NCBI RefSeq assembly: GCF_000312425.1
Contig: NZ_HE997181.1
Coordinates: 3,377,044 to 3,441,043, forward strand
DNA length: 64,000 nt
From: Reyranella massiliensis 521
GTDB lineage: Bacteria; Pseudomonadota; Alphaproteobacteria; Reyranellales; Reyranellaceae
Direction: 5' to 3'
Shown here: positions 1 to 13,870 of the stretch, piece after piece
How the letters are laid out: each line of letters opens with the position of its first letter
Position numbering within the stretch: the stretch's first letter is position 1
Position numbers and translations under genes: made by a program
The notes under the pieces: model-generated
Databases searched by the model: none
Told to the model about the DNA's origin: nothing
Seen by the model: only the letters and a program-made list of their open reading frames with translations

Positions 1-45
1 GCGCAGGGCCAGCGGAAGGATGCCTTGGCGAATCTCGGAAAACAT
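1..45 (-). CDS. possible 5' end of a truncated gene (15 codons)
   Basis: An ATG at 45..43 on the minus strand opens a frame (MFSEIRQGILPLALR...) that runs off the left edge. I see no convincing Shine-Dalgarno sequence upstream, and 15 residues are too few to recognise a family. It is listed only because the frame is open to the edge and no other gene explains these bases. Confidence 0.25.
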   Translation of the reverse strand, partial: MFSEIRQGILPLALR

Positions 46-412
46 CAGTGATCGAGCCTGAAGCTACATATGGTTAGCGGTTACAGCCACATCAATTGGT
101 GGTTTGTGCGTCAAACACCCCCAATCAGCGGCACTTCGCCCCACAAGGAAATCACCAGGTCGCAGCCACCACGACGAAAAAAAGACGCCGGGCACTGAGG
201 CCCGGCGAGTCAAACAGGGAGGCTTCACGTCTGGGAGACGTGGGATCATGAGGATCCCGAGTTTCGAACGCGATCAGCCGAAACCTTTCGTGTCGAAGAC
301 CTGCCTCTAAATTAGGCCTCGTGCGCCGGATTGGTAGAGGTGAAGTAAAGGACACTGGCATGCGACGAACGCATGCCTTTCAACAGCTGTGCATTCCTGC
401 AGATCTCGCGCT
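46..412. other. 367-nt non-coding stretch left of the LysR gene
   Basis: No protein-coding frame here has a believable start or composition. The recognisable content is the hairpin series with terminator at 177-262 and a short palindrome around 263-284 (TTTCGAACG...CGAAA). The remaining bases, 46-176 and 285-412, show nothing I can name. Confidence 0.5.
177..262 (-). ncRNA. candidate small RNA ending in an intrinsic terminator
   Basis: Read on the minus strand the segment makes three successive perfect hairpins: GGGATC/GATCCC (258-253 with 247-242), CACGTCT/AGACGTG (242-236 with 232-226, loop CCC) and an 8-bp stem CGCCGGGC/GCCCGGCG (207-200 with 193-186). The last is followed closely by seven T (183-177), a textbook Rho-independent terminator. 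A single-stranded linker carries GCCTCCC and the second loop also holds CTCCC, anti-Shine-Dalgarno-like C-rich motifs common in alphaproteobacterial trans-acting sRNAs. It lies 150 nt beyond the LysR gene stop, so it could be a 3'-UTR-derived RNA or an independent gene. No clear promoter was found and the 5' end is a guess. Confidence 0.45.
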
Positions 413-1303
413 TCAAAATCGTGTCTCTGCCACCTTTCGCAGAAGGAAATCACGGAACACGGCAATGCGCTTGGAGTGCCGCAGTTCCTCGGGATAAGTG
501 AAATATACATCTGTCGTACGGACATTGAGGTCCGGCAGCAGTATCTCGAGCTTGGTCGACTCGCGCGCGAGATAATCCGGCAGCGAAGCGATCCCCAACC
601 CGGATTCGACGGCGCGGAAGATGCCGTAGACGTTGTTCACGCGCAGCACCACGGTGCGGCCGGTCTGGTCGAGATTGCCCTCGCGCAGCAGCCAGTTCAC
701 GTCCTGGACCGGGGAGCGCGCATCCTCACCGAAGATGATCAGCCGATGCTGGTCGAGTTCTTCGATGGTCGCGGGCTTGCCGTACTTCTGCACATATCCA
801 TGCGAGGCATAGACGTGGCTGCGCACCGTGAGCAGATGGCGCTGCACTAGGCCCGGCTGACGCGGCATGACCATCCGGATCGCCACGTCGGCCTCGCGCA
901 TGCCGAGGTCGAGTTCGTTGTCGGAAAGCACGAGACTGACGTCGATCTCAGGGTACAGCGCAATGAACTCGTGCATCTGCGCGGTGAGCCAGGTCGAGCC
1001 AAACCCGATCGTCGTCGTGATCTTCAGTCGGCCGGCCGGCTTGTCCTGGTTGGCGCGCAGCAATGCCTCGGCCGTGTTGACCTTGGCCGCCATGTCGCGC
1101 GCCGTACGGTAGAGCAGCTCGCCCTGCTCCGTGAGAATGAGACCGCGGGCATGGCGATGGAACAGCATGACGCCAAGCTGCTCCTCCAGCGCGCCGATCT
1201 GACGCGAGATCGCCGACTGGCTGAGCTTCAGCGCTTCGCCGGCATGCGTGAAGCTGCCGGCATCCGCCACGGCCTGGAAGATCCGCAGCTTGTCCCAGTC
1301 CAT
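413..1303 (-). CDS. LysR-family transcriptional regulator
   Basis: A 296-residue LysR-type regulator. The N-terminal winged helix-turn-helix spans about residues 1-60 (DKLRIFQAVADAGSFTHAGE, then LSQSAISRQI), followed by the linker helix and a periplasmic-binding-protein-like effector domain from about 90 to 290. The length is typical of the family. The start is placed at 1303 rather than the ATG six bases upstream because GGGAGG then sits seven bases from the ATG instead of one. It follows trxB by 30 nt on the same strand, so the two are probably cotranscribed; a trxB-LysR pairing suggests a redox or stress role, but the ligand is not visible. A terminator-bearing RNA candidate lies downstream. 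Confidence 0.9.
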   Translation of the reverse strand: MDWDKLRIFQAVADAGSFTHAGEALKLSQSAISRQIGALEEQLGVMLFHRHARGLILTEQGELLYRTARDMAAKVNTAEALLRANQDKPAGRLKITTTIGFGSTWLTAQMHEFIALYPEIDVSLVLSDNELDLGMREADVAIRMVMPRQPGLVQRHLLTVRSHVYASHGYVQKYGKPATIEELDQHRLIIFGEDARSPVQDVNWLLREGNLDQTGRTVVLRVNNVYGIFRAVESGLGIASLPDYLARESTKLEILLPDLNVRTTDVYFTYPEELRHSKRIAVFRDFLLRKVAETRF

Positions 1304-1333
1304 TTCCATGCCTCCCCTGCCTCTCCGCGCGGC

Positions 1334-2305
1334 CTATTCGGCGGCCTGCGCGAGCCGTGCCTCCTGCGTTGCCAGCCATTTCTCGGCTTCGAGCGCTGCC
1401 ATGCAGCCCGTGCCGGCGGCTGTCACGGCCTGGCGGAAAATCTTGTCCTGCACATCGCCGGCCGCGTAGACGCCCGGCACATCGGTCGCCGTCGAATCGG
1501 GCTTGGTGATCAGGTAGCCCTCGCTGTCCATCGCGAGCTTGCCTTTGAACAGCTCGGTATTGGGCGAGTGGCCGATGGCGATGAACACGCCGTCGGTGGC
1601 AATTTGCTGTTCGGCGCCGGTCTTCACGTTGCGCACGCGCACGCCCTTGACCAGCGGCGCCGGCGACGCCTCGCCAACGATTTCCTCGACCGTATGATCC
1701 CACAGAACCGTCACCTTGGGATTCTTGAACAGTCGCTCCTGCAGGATCTTTTCGGCGCGGAAGCTGTCGCGGCGATGGATCAACGTCACCTTCGAGGCAT
1801 GGTGCGTAAGATAGAGCGCCTCCTCGACCGCCGTGTTGCCGCCGCCGACCACCACGACCTCCTTGCCGCGGAAGAAGAAGCCATCGCAGGTCGCGCAGGC
1901 CGACACGCCGCCGCCACGGAAGGTCTGTTCGCTGGGCAAGCCGAGCCACTTGGCGGTGGCGCCCGTCGCGATGACCAGCGCTTCGGCTTCGTAGCGGTCA
2001 CCCGAATCGCCGATACAGACGAACGGCCGCCGCGAAAGATCGACCTCGACGATGGTGTCGAAGAAGAGCTGCGTGCCGACATGCTCCGCCTGCTTCTGCA
2101 TCTGCTCCATCAGCCAGGGCCCCTGGATGACGTCGGCGAAGCCCGGATAGTTCTCGACATCGGTCGTGATGGTGAGCTGACCGCCCGGCTGAATGCCCTG
2201 CACGAGCATCGGCTTCAGGCTGGCACGCGCGGCATAGATTGCCGCCGTATAGCCTGCCGGGCCGGAGCCCAGGATCATTACCTTACTATGATGAGTTGCT
2301 GCCAT
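1334..2305 (-). CDS. trxB: thioredoxin-disulfide reductase
   Basis: A 323-residue flavoenzyme that reduces thioredoxin with NADPH in the cytoplasm. The N-terminal FAD-binding Rossmann motif is GSGPAGYTAA (residues 13-22). The redox-active dithiol CATC is at 137-140, followed by the NADPH Rossmann motif VVGGGNTAVEEA, and the C-terminal FAD motif ends in AAGDVQD. The start at 2305 is chosen because MAATHHSKVMILGSGPAGY matches the family N-terminus; an upstream in-frame ATG at 2332 would add nine residues with no precedent. The gene is divergent from an Lrp/AsnC regulator, an arrangement often seen in alphaproteobacteria, and leads into the LysR gene. Confidence 0.97.
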   Translation of the reverse strand: MAATHHSKVMILGSGPAGYTAAIYAARASLKPMLVQGIQPGGQLTITTDVENYPGFADVIQGPWLMEQMQKQAEHVGTQLFFDTIVEVDLSRRPFVCIGDSGDRYEAEALVIATGATAKWLGLPSEQTFRGGGVSACATCDGFFFRGKEVVVVGGGNTAVEEALYLTHHASKVTLIHRRDSFRAEKILQERLFKNPKVTVLWDHTVEEIVGEASPAPLVKGVRVRNVKTGAEQQIATDGVFIAIGHSPNTELFKGKLAMDSEGYLITKPDSTATDVPGVYAAGDVQDKIFRQAVTAAGTGCMAALEAEKWLATQEARLAQAAE

Positions 2306-2439
2306 GTGCGCCCCGCATCCCGCCAACCGCATATCTTCGACATATATGCAAACCTCGCCGGCGATGCACGGGTAGATGTCACTTTTCGGCGCAATTGTTC
2401 ACAGAAGCCGAGCGAAATCTCGCAACTTTATTGCGCGCA

Positions 2440-2455
2440 TGGCACGGTTCTGGCA
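2440..2455 (+). promoter_or_regulatory. sigma54 (RpoN) promoter-like site upstream of the Lrp gene
   Basis: TGGCACGGTTCTGGCA matches the RpoN consensus TGGCACG-N4-TTGCA with one mismatch. The invariant GG (-24) and GC (-12) are separated by exactly ten bases. Transcription would start near 2466, leaving a short leader with the GGAGG Shine-Dalgarno at 2470-2475 before the ATG at 2483. The match is seen in sequence; RpoN dependence is inference, and no enhancer-binding protein is encoded nearby. Confidence 0.5.
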
Positions 2456-2482
2456 TAGACCGCGGCCAACGGAGGAAAATGG

Positions 2483-2959
2483 ATGGCTCGCGCAAAGCTC
2501 GATCGAATCGACCGGCGCATTCTAAGTGACCTGCAGTCCAATGGCCGCATGACCAACGTGGAGCTGGCGGAACGAGCCGGTATTTCGGCCCCGCCCTGCC
2601 TGCGTCGTGTCCGGGCCCTGGAGCGAGCGGGCATCATCAAGGGCTACCACGCCGATCTCAGCCCGGAGGCGCTGGGCTACAGCGTGTCGGTGTTCGCCTT
2701 GGTGGGCTTGAGCAGCCAGGCCGAGACGGACCTAAAGGCCTTCGAAGAGCTGATCGCCAAATGGGACGAAGTCCGCGAGTGCCACATGCTGGCCGGCGAG
2801 GCCGACTTCCTGCTGAAGATCGTGGCCGAGACGTGGGACGAATATCAGAAGTTCCTGACGACGCGCCTGACGTCGGCGCCCAATGTCAGCCATGTAAAGA
2901 CGATGATGGTTTTCCGCACGGCCAAGCAGGTGCCGGGAGTGCCGATCGCGACCGAGTAG
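2483..2959 (+). CDS. Lrp/AsnC-family transcriptional regulator
   Basis: A 158-residue regulator. The N-terminal helix-turn-helix (about residues 4-60) contains LDRIDRRILSDLQSNGRMTN and the recognition helix region ISAPPCLRRVRALE. The C-terminal RAM effector/oligomerisation domain spans about 70-150. GGAGGAAAATG gives a strong ribosome binding site. The length is normal for the family. It diverges from trxB across a 177-nt promoter region with a sigma54-like site pointing at this gene. It may respond to an amino acid; a link to trxB regulation is inferred from position only. Confidence 0.93.
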   Translation: MARAKLDRIDRRILSDLQSNGRMTNVELAERAGISAPPCLRRVRALERAGIIKGYHADLSPEALGYSVSVFALVGLSSQAETDLKAFEELIAKWDEVRECHMLAGEADFLLKIVAETWDEYQKFLTTRLTSAPNVSHVKTMMVFRTAKQVPGVPIATE

Positions 2960-2984
2960 CAAGCAGGAGAAAAGGAGAAGGGCC

Positions 2985-3371
2985 ATGGATGGCAGCGCCG
3001 CAGCCGACGTCACGCTGGACCGCCTGCACGAGATCGCCGACGCCTTCGCCCGCCGCGACGTCGATGGCATCGTCAATTCCTTCGCCGAGGACGGGGAGTT
3101 CCGCAACGCCAAGGGGCCCGACTATTGGGGCCAGAGCTTCAAGGGCAAGGCGGCGATCCGCAGCTACTTCGAGCCGCTGTTTGCCAATACCGGCGACGTG
3201 AAATGGCTCCATACCAGCGAGTTCGTCTGCGGCAACCGCGCCGTCACCGAATGGCACCGGACGGCGACGCTGAGGACCGGCGAGCGTCAGGAGTGGCTGG
3301 GCTGCGATCTCTATACGTTCCGCCGTGGCCTGATCGTCATGAAGGACACCTACATCAAGGTAGTCGTCTAA
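2985..3371 (+). CDS. SnoaL/NTF2-like small cytoplasmic protein
   Basis: A 128-residue protein of the nuclear-transport-factor-2 cone fold. The start LHEIADAFARRDVDGIVNSF, the FAEDGEFRN strand, the GKAAIRSYFEPLF helix and the closing DLYTFRRGLIVMKDTYIKVV strand are the typical pattern of SnoaL-like domains. The strong leader GGAGAAAAGGAGAAGGGCC precedes the ATG. It follows the Lrp gene by 25 nt and may be cotranscribed. The fold covers enzymes (isomerases, dehydratases) and ligand-binding proteins, so no substrate can be given. Confidence 0.8.
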   Translation: MDGSAAADVTLDRLHEIADAFARRDVDGIVNSFAEDGEFRNAKGPDYWGQSFKGKAAIRSYFEPLFANTGDVKWLHTSEFVCGNRAVTEWHRTATLRTGERQEWLGCDLYTFRRGLIVMKDTYIKVVV

Positions 3372-3464
3372 CGCGCCAGAAGGCACTTGTCGGGGCCTGC
3401 GCGTACGAATAGCCTGCATTAAATACACAGTGTTGTCACTAAGACGACACGGAGACCGCAGGCC

Positions 3465-4037
3465 ATGAAGAACCTGTTCCAAGCATCGCGCGTCCTGCTG
3501 CTCGACATGGCATCGACGCTGCTCTTCCTCGGCGTCTATGTCGCGACCGGCAACCTCTTCCTCGCGGTTGGGCTCGGCATGGCGCTGGGACTCGGCCAGA
3601 TCGCCTGGCACTTGTTCCACCGCGAGCCGGTCGAGGCGCTGCAATGGCTGAGCGTGGTGATCATCCTCGCCTCCGGTACGGCAACCTTCTTCACCAGCGA
3701 TCCGCTGTTCGTGATGCTGAAGCCCACGATCGTCTATGTCGTGGTTGGCTTGGTGATGCTGAAGCGCGGCTGGATGAACCGCTATTTGCCGCCGATCGCA
3801 CAGGCGACGGTGCCCGATCTCGGCATCCGGTTCGGCTATATCTGGGCCGGACTGATGTTCTTCTCGGCCGTACTGAATATCGCCCTGGCGCTCACCCTCG
3901 ACCCCGCGAGCTGGGCCGCCGTCAAATCGGCCTGGGCGATCGGCAGCAAGATCGCCCTGTTCCTGATCCAGTACGCCGTGATGAAGTCGACCGGGATCCG
4001 CCGCGCCAAGGCGGCGATGGCGGCGGCGGCCGGCTAG
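3465..4037 (+). CDS. yciB: YciB/IspZ-family inner-membrane protein
   Basis: A 190-residue polytopic membrane protein of the intracellular septation protein A (YciB/IspZ) family, with about five to six hydrophobic helices covering nearly the whole length. Family hallmarks are the LRDP-like segment HREPVEALQWLSVVIIL, the FFTSDPLFVMLKPTIVY block and KRGWMNRY. E. coli YciB affects envelope integrity and cell-wall synthesis; biochemical activity is not known. GGAG sits 12 nt before the ATG, directly behind a perfect-looking hairpin (GTGTTGTC/GACGACAC, 3430-3450) that could modulate initiation. Confidence 0.88.
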   Translation: MKNLFQASRVLLLDMASTLLFLGVYVATGNLFLAVGLGMALGLGQIAWHLFHREPVEALQWLSVVIILASGTATFFTSDPLFVMLKPTIVYVVVGLVMLKRGWMNRYLPPIAQATVPDLGIRFGYIWAGLMFFSAVLNIALALTLDPASWAAVKSAWAIGSKIALFLIQYAVMKSTGIRRAKAAMAAAAG

Positions 4038-4044
4038 CCGAACT

Positions 4045-4518
4045 CTACTTGAACTGGACCGCGACGACTTCGTAGGACTTGGCGCCGCGCGGCGTCTGGA
4101 CCTCGACCGTATCGCCCACGGACTTGCCGATCAGCGCCTTGCCGATCGGCGAGGTGACGGAGATGCGGCCCTTCGCCAGGTCGGCCTCGTAGGGCCCGAC
4201 GATCTGGTACTTCACCTTCTCGTCGGTATCCTCGTCGGCCAGCCGGACGGTAGCGCCGAACTTCACGACCTTCCCTGTCAGCTTGGAGAAGTCGATCACC
4301 TCGGTGCGCGAGATAATGTCCTCGAGCTCGGCGATTCGACCTTCGATAAAACCCTGCTTCTCGCGCGCAGACGTGTATTCGGCGTTCTCGGAGAGATCGC
4401 CATGTTCACGCGCCGCCGCGATCGCCTTGATGATCGCCGGGCGCTCCACGCTCTTCAGCACTTTCAGTTCGTCCTCGAGGCTCTTCAGCCCCTCGGCCGT
4501 CATCGGAACCCTTTCCAT
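4045..4518 (-). CDS. greA: transcription elongation factor GreA
   Basis: A 157-residue GreA, the factor that stimulates cleavage of backtracked transcripts by RNA polymerase. The N-terminal antiparallel coiled coil carries the acidic tip in REHGDLSENAEYTSAREKQ (about residues 37-55), the signature of the family. The C-terminal FKBP-like globular domain includes the conserved SPIGKALIGKSVGD. The start is at 4518 (MERVPMTAEG) because this matches the family N-terminus and AAGGA lies ten bases upstream; a frame-extending ATG at 4539 is less likely. Convergent with yciB (7 nt apart) and 92 nt downstream of carB. Confidence 0.97.
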   Translation of the reverse strand: MERVPMTAEGLKSLEDELKVLKSVERPAIIKAIAAAREHGDLSENAEYTSAREKQGFIEGRIAELEDIISRTEVIDFSKLTGKVVKFGATVRLADEDTDEKVKYQIVGPYEADLAKGRISVTSPIGKALIGKSVGDTVEVQTPRGAKSYEVVAVQFK

Positions 4519-4610
4519 TGCCAAATCGTCCTTGATCAATCGTACGGCGTCAACGCCGAACGCAACCCGAACTGGGTTGCATCCTGCAAGTTGTCCGGAG
4601 GTGGAGAGGT

Positions 4611-7856
<3,246 letters not shown>

Positions 7857-7863
7857 GATGTCT

Positions 7864-9048
7864 CTACTTGCCCTTGCTCTTGTCGATCATCTCGACGAAG
7901 CGGTCGAAGAGATAGTGACTGTCGGTCGGGCCGGGCGACGCCTCGGGATGGTACTGCACGGAAAAGGCCGGCTTGTCGGTGCAGCGAATGCCTTCGTTGG
8001 TGCCGTCGAACAGCGAGACGTGCGTCACCTCGACGTTCTTAGGCAAGGATTCGGGGATGACGCAGAAGCCGTGGTTCTGCGACGTGATCTCGACCTTGCC
8101 GGTCGTCAGGTCCTTGACCGGCTGGTTGGCGCCGCGATGGCCGCGCTCCATCTTGCGGGTCTTGCCGCCGAGCGTCAGGGCCAGGATCTGGTGGCCGAGG
8201 CAGATGCCGAACAGCGGCACCCTCTTGTCGAGCACCGCCTGGATGGCCGGCGAGGCGTAGACCGCCGTTGCCGCCGGATCGCCCGGACCGTTGGACAGGA
8301 ACACACCGTCCGGCTTGTGGCGCAGGATGTCCTCCGCCGTCGCCGTCGCCGGCACCACCGTGACCTTGCAGCCGGTGTTGGCGAGGCAGCGCAGGATGTT
8401 GCGCTTGGCGCCGTAGTCGACGGCGACAACGTGGTACCTGGGCTTGTCGAGCTTGCCGTAGCCCTTGCCCAGCGTCCACGTGGTCTCGTTCCAATTATAA
8501 GTCTGCTTCGACGTGACCTCGATGGCAAGATCCATGCCGTCGAGGCCAGGCCAATCCTGGGCGATCTTGCGCATCGCCGGAATGTCGAACTTGCCGTCGG
8601 GCGCGTGGACCACGACGCCGTTAGGCGGACCGCCGTCCCGGACATGCCGGGTGATGGCGCGGGTATCGACGTCGCACACACCGGGCAGATTATGGCTCTT
8701 CAGCCAGTCGTCGAGCGGCTTGACCGAGCGCCAGTTGGCCGGCTCCGTAATGTCGCCCCGGATGACCACGCCACGAGCAGCCGGCGTGATTGTCTCGATG
8801 TCCTCGAGATTGGTGCCGACATTTCCGATATGCGGAAAAGTGAAGGTGATGATCTGCCCGGCATAAGACGGATCGGTAATGATCTCCTGGTAGCCGGTCA
8901 TCGAGGTATTGAAGCAGACTTCGCCGACCGCATGGCCGGCCGCCCCGACGCCCTTGCCCCAGAAAACCGTGCCGTCAGCCAGCACTAGCGCGGCCGTAGC
9001 CCAGCGCGGCGCGGCGTCGGTCGCGCCTGCGGTCTTTGGAGGTGTCAT
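7864..9048 (-). CDS. carA: carbamoyl-phosphate synthase small subunit (glutaminase)
   Basis: A 394-residue class I glutamine amidotransferase that feeds ammonia to CarB. The N-terminal CPSase small-chain domain spans about residues 15-160 ([25 protein letters not shown]). The GATase domain from about 205 has the nucleophile Cys283 in [13 protein letters not shown] and the His/Glu pair in [14 protein letters not shown]. It is the first gene of carAB. No clear Shine-Dalgarno precedes the ATG, but no better start is seen. The 212 nt upstream region is shared with the divergent yqeY gene; no attenuator was recognised. Confidence 0.98.
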   Translation of the reverse strand: MTPPKTAGATDAAPRWATAALVLADGTVFWGKGVGAAGHAVGEVCFNTSMTGYQEIITDPSYAGQIITFTFPHIGNVGTNLEDIETITPAARGVVIRGDITEPANWRSVKPLDDWLKSHNLPGVCDVDTRAITRHVRDGGPPNGVVVHAPDGKFDIPAMRKIAQDWPGLDGMDLAIEVTSKQTYNWNETTWTLGKGYGKLDKPRYHVVAVDYGAKRNILRCLANTGCKVTVVPATATAEDILRHKPDGVFLSNGPGDPAATAVYASPAIQAVLDKRVPLFGICLGHQILALTLGGKTRKMERGHRGANQPVKDLTTGKVEITSQNHGFCVIPESLPKNVEVTHVSLFDGTNEGIRCTDKPAFSVQYHPEASPGPTDSHYLFDRFVEMIDKSKGK

Positions 9049-9260
9049 GATGAATTTTTTGCCCGTTCGTGAGGGCTCGCGCTTCGCCTTGGCCCTCCGT
9101 GGCCTTGGCGTCTGCGAACCGCGCGGGTTGTAACCAAGCGGTCGCAGAGGGTCAAGGTGTGCTCGCTGCTAATTCACAAGCATTTTCAATAACTTATTTG
9201 CTTTGCCAATAGCGTCGCAGGCGATTAGTTTCCGCCCTTCGACCCAACGGAACCGAAACA

Positions 9261-9719
9261 ATGCTGCGCGACAAGCTGAACGAGGCCATGAAGGATGCCA
9301 TGCGCGCCCGCGATACCGCGGCGCTGGGCACGATTCGCCTGATCCTGGCCAAACTCAAGGAAGTAGACATCGCCGCCCGCACTGAGGCGAACCGCGAGGG
9401 CGTGGCAGACGACCGAATCCTGTCGATGCTGCAAGGCATGATCAAGCAGCGCAACGAATCGGTGGCGCTCTACGAGAAGGGCAATCGCACCGACCTGGCC
9501 GAGAAGGAAAAGGCCGAGATCGCCGTCATCGAGCGTTTCCTGCCGCAGCAGATGGACGAAGCCGCCGTCGAAGCCGCCATCCGCGAGGCCATCGCCGCAA
9601 CGGGCGCCGCCTCGATCAAGGACATGGGCAAGGTCGTAGGCCAGCTCAAAGCCAAGTATGCCGGCCAGATCGACTTCTCCAAGGCCTCGGCCGCGGTGAA
9701 AAGGGCGCTGGGCGGCTGA
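9261..9719 (+). CDS. yqeY: GatB/YqeY domain protein
   Basis: A 152-residue YqeY-like protein. It is almost all helical, with MLRDKLNEAMKDAMRARDTA at the start and the conserved KQRNESVALYEKGNRTDLAEKE segment followed by a C-terminal domain homologous to the tRNA-binding tail of GatB (about residues 90-152). It is thought to interact with tRNA or amidotransferase complexes, but its role is not established. In alphaproteobacteria this gene commonly sits between carA and dnaG, as here, divergent from carA and 63 nt before dnaG. Confidence 0.93.
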   Translation: MLRDKLNEAMKDAMRARDTAALGTIRLILAKLKEVDIAARTEANREGVADDRILSMLQGMIKQRNESVALYEKGNRTDLAEKEKAEIAVIERFLPQQMDEAAVEAAIREAIAATGAASIKDMGKVVGQLKAKYAGQIDFSKASAAVKRALGG

Positions 9720-9782
9720 TCTTCCCCGCTATCCTCTCGGACGCTCACTAGCGCCCAAGAGCAGTCGGGGCCATTTTAGGCG

Positions 9783-11660
9783 ATGGCCTTCCCTCCGGGC
9801 TTCCTCGACGAACTGCGCGCGCGGCTCAGCATGTCCGACATCGTTGGACGCAAGGTCGTGCTGAAGCGCCGCTCGGGGTCGGAGTATGCCGGCCTCTGCC
9901 CATTCCACAACGAAAAGACACCGTCCTTTACGGTCAACGACAAGAAGGGCTTCTTCCATTGCTTCGGCTGCGGTGCCCATGGCGATGCCGTGGGCTTCGT
10001 CATGAAGACCGAGGGTCTTTCCTTTCCCGAATCGGTCGAGAAGCTGGCCCGCGAAGTCGGCATGCCGGTGCCGCGCGCCACGCCGGCCGAGCGCGAACGG
10101 GTCGAGCGGGCGGCGACCCTGCAGCAGGTCGTGGAGCTGGCGGCACGATGGTTCCAGAAGCAGCTGCGCCTGCCGGTGGGGCGCCAGGGCCTCGACTATC
10201 TGCGCGGCCGCGGTCTCAGCGACCAGACGATCGACGATTTCCGGCTGGGTTTCGCGCCGGATTCGCGCGACGGGCTGATCTCGGCGCTGAAGCGCGAGAA
10301 CGTGCCGATCGAGAAGATCGTCGAGGCGGGCCTCGCCATCCAGCCGGACGACAACCGCGACCCCTACGACCGCTTCCGAGGCCGCGTGATGTTCGTCATC
10401 AACGACCGCCGCGGCCGCGCCATCGCCTTCGGCGGACGCGTCATGGGGGCCGGCGAGCCCAAGTACCTCAACTCGCCGGAGACTCCGCTCTTCCACAAGG
10501 GTGCCAACCTCTATTGCCTCGACCGGGCGCGCGAAGCGGCCACCAAGGATCGGCCGATCATCGTAGCCGAAGGCTACATGGACGTGATCGCCCTTCATGG
10601 GGCCGGATTCACCGGCTCGGTGGCGCCGCTCGGCACCGCCCTGACCGAGGGCCAGCTCGGCGAACTGTGGAAGCTGGCCGATGAACCCTATCTCTGCTTC
10701 GACGGCGACAATGCCGGCCGCCGCGCCGCCGCCCGCGCCGCCGAACGGGCTCTGCCTTTGCTGCGTGCCGGAAAGAGCCTGCGCTTTCTTGCCCTGCCGG
10801 CCGGCGAAGATCCCGACAGCCTGATCCGTTCGCGCGGGCCCGACGCGGTGCGGCGCATGCTCGATCTGGCGCGGCCGCTCTCGGACGTCGTCTGGGACAT
10901 GGCGACGGAGAACAGGCCTGTCGATACACCAGAGCGGCGCGCCAGCCTGCAACGCGCCGTCGAACAGCAGGTCGCCGGAATTGCCGATCCGGTCGTGCGG
11001 GACTTCTATCGCAACGAGATGCGCAGCCGGCTGAACCGCCTGCGGCGGCCTGATTCGGCTACTTGGCAAGCCGGCGCTCGCAAGCCCTTCCGTCGGCCGG
11101 GCGACCCGCCGCCGCCGCCATTCGCCGCCGGTTCCGCCGCCCGGCGCTCCGGCGTCGACCTCGATGGTTCGCGTCAGGAGCGAGCCCTCCTGGGCGCCCT
11201 GATCGAACGGCCGGCGCTTCTGCATGTCCTGGCCGAGGAACTGGCGCATCTTCCCCTCGTTAATCCCGAGCTGGGCCGGTTACGCAGCGGCCTGCTCGAC
11301 GCCCTGTCGCTGGTACCTTTCGGTATCGACCCGGCTGCAGATGATGCAGCGGCCGGTGATATTCCCCTTGAAGAGCGGCTGATCGAGGATCATTTGAAGC
11401 GCTCCGGACTGGGCGCCGTCGCCGAGGCGGCGCGCGCCAAGGCCCGCGAGGTCTTCCGGGACGATCCGGCCGACGCCGACGGATGGGTCGGCCAGTGGCG
11501 GCGGGCAGCTCGCCATTTGACCCAGCTCACGGCCGATCCGGAGGAGCTGAAGCGGGCCGAGGAAGCCCTGGCGGAGGACCTGAGTGAGGAAAATCTGCGG
11601 CGGTTGCAGGCCATCCTGGACCGCATGCGACGGGAAAGCGCAGACCATGGGGCAGGCTAA
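9783..11660 (+). CDS. dnaG: DNA primase
   Basis: A 625-residue primase that lays RNA primers at the replication fork. The CHC2 zinc finger uses Cys39, His42, Cys60 and Cys63 (CPFHNEKTPSF, FHCFGCGAHGD). The catalytic TOPRIM core has the acidic motif EGYMDVIAL (about 263) and the metal-binding FDGDNAGRRAA (about 305). The C-terminal third is the helicase-interaction region. It begins after yqeY and is followed 171 nt later by rpoD, the conserved macromolecular-synthesis order without rpsU. Confidence 0.97.
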   Translation: MAFPPGFLDELRARLSMSDIVGRKVVLKRRSGSEYAGLCPFHNEKTPSFTVNDKKGFFHCFGCGAHGDAVGFVMKTEGLSFPESVEKLAREVGMPVPRATPAERERVERAATLQQVVELAARWFQKQLRLPVGRQGLDYLRGRGLSDQTIDDFRLGFAPDSRDGLISALKRENVPIEKIVEAGLAIQPDDNRDPYDRFRGRVMFVINDRRGRAIAFGGRVMGAGEPKYLNSPETPLFHKGANLYCLDRAREAATKDRPIIVAEGYMDVIALHGAGFTGSVAPLGTALTEGQLGELWKLADEPYLCFDGDNAGRRAAARAAERALPLLRAGKSLRFLALPAGEDPDSLIRSRGPDAVRRMLDLARPLSDVVWDMATENRPVDTPERRASLQRAVEQQVAGIADPVVRDFYRNEMRSRLNRLRRPDSATWQAGARKPFRRPGDPPPPPFAAGSAARRSGVDLDGSRQERALLGALIERPALLHVLAEELAHLPLVNPELGRLRSGLLDALSLVPFGIDPAADDAAAGDIPLEERLIEDHLKRSGLGAVAEAARAKAREVFRDDPADADGWVGQWRRAARHLTQLTADPEELKRAEEALAEDLSEENLRRLQAILDRMRRESADHGAG

Positions 11661-11670
11661 GGATAGCTGG

Positions 11671-11699
11671 CTTGCGGCGGAATAAGGGCTTCCCCCTAT
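11671..11699 (+). promoter_or_regulatory. rpoD: possible heat-shock-type promoter before rpoD
   Basis: CTTGCGG at 11671-11677 and CCCCCTAT at 11692-11699 are separated by 14 bases, resembling the RpoH promoter pattern (CTTGAAA, 13-14 nt, CCCCATNT). rpoD has heat-inducible promoters in several proteobacteria, which makes this reasonable, but the -35 matches only in its first four bases. Confidence 0.3.
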
Positions 11700-11831
11700 C
11701 GCTGCTTGCGCTTAAGCCCCATATAGTAGAAGGGTAGTTTGCGGGGCCCGCCCTTCCCGCCTCCCCTTCTTGCAGCCAAATTCACGGCCAGATCGGCCGT
11801 TCTATCTGTTTGTCGCATCCAAGGATTAGTA

Positions 11832-13862
<2,031 letters not shown>

Positions 13863-13870
13863 GGACGGGC

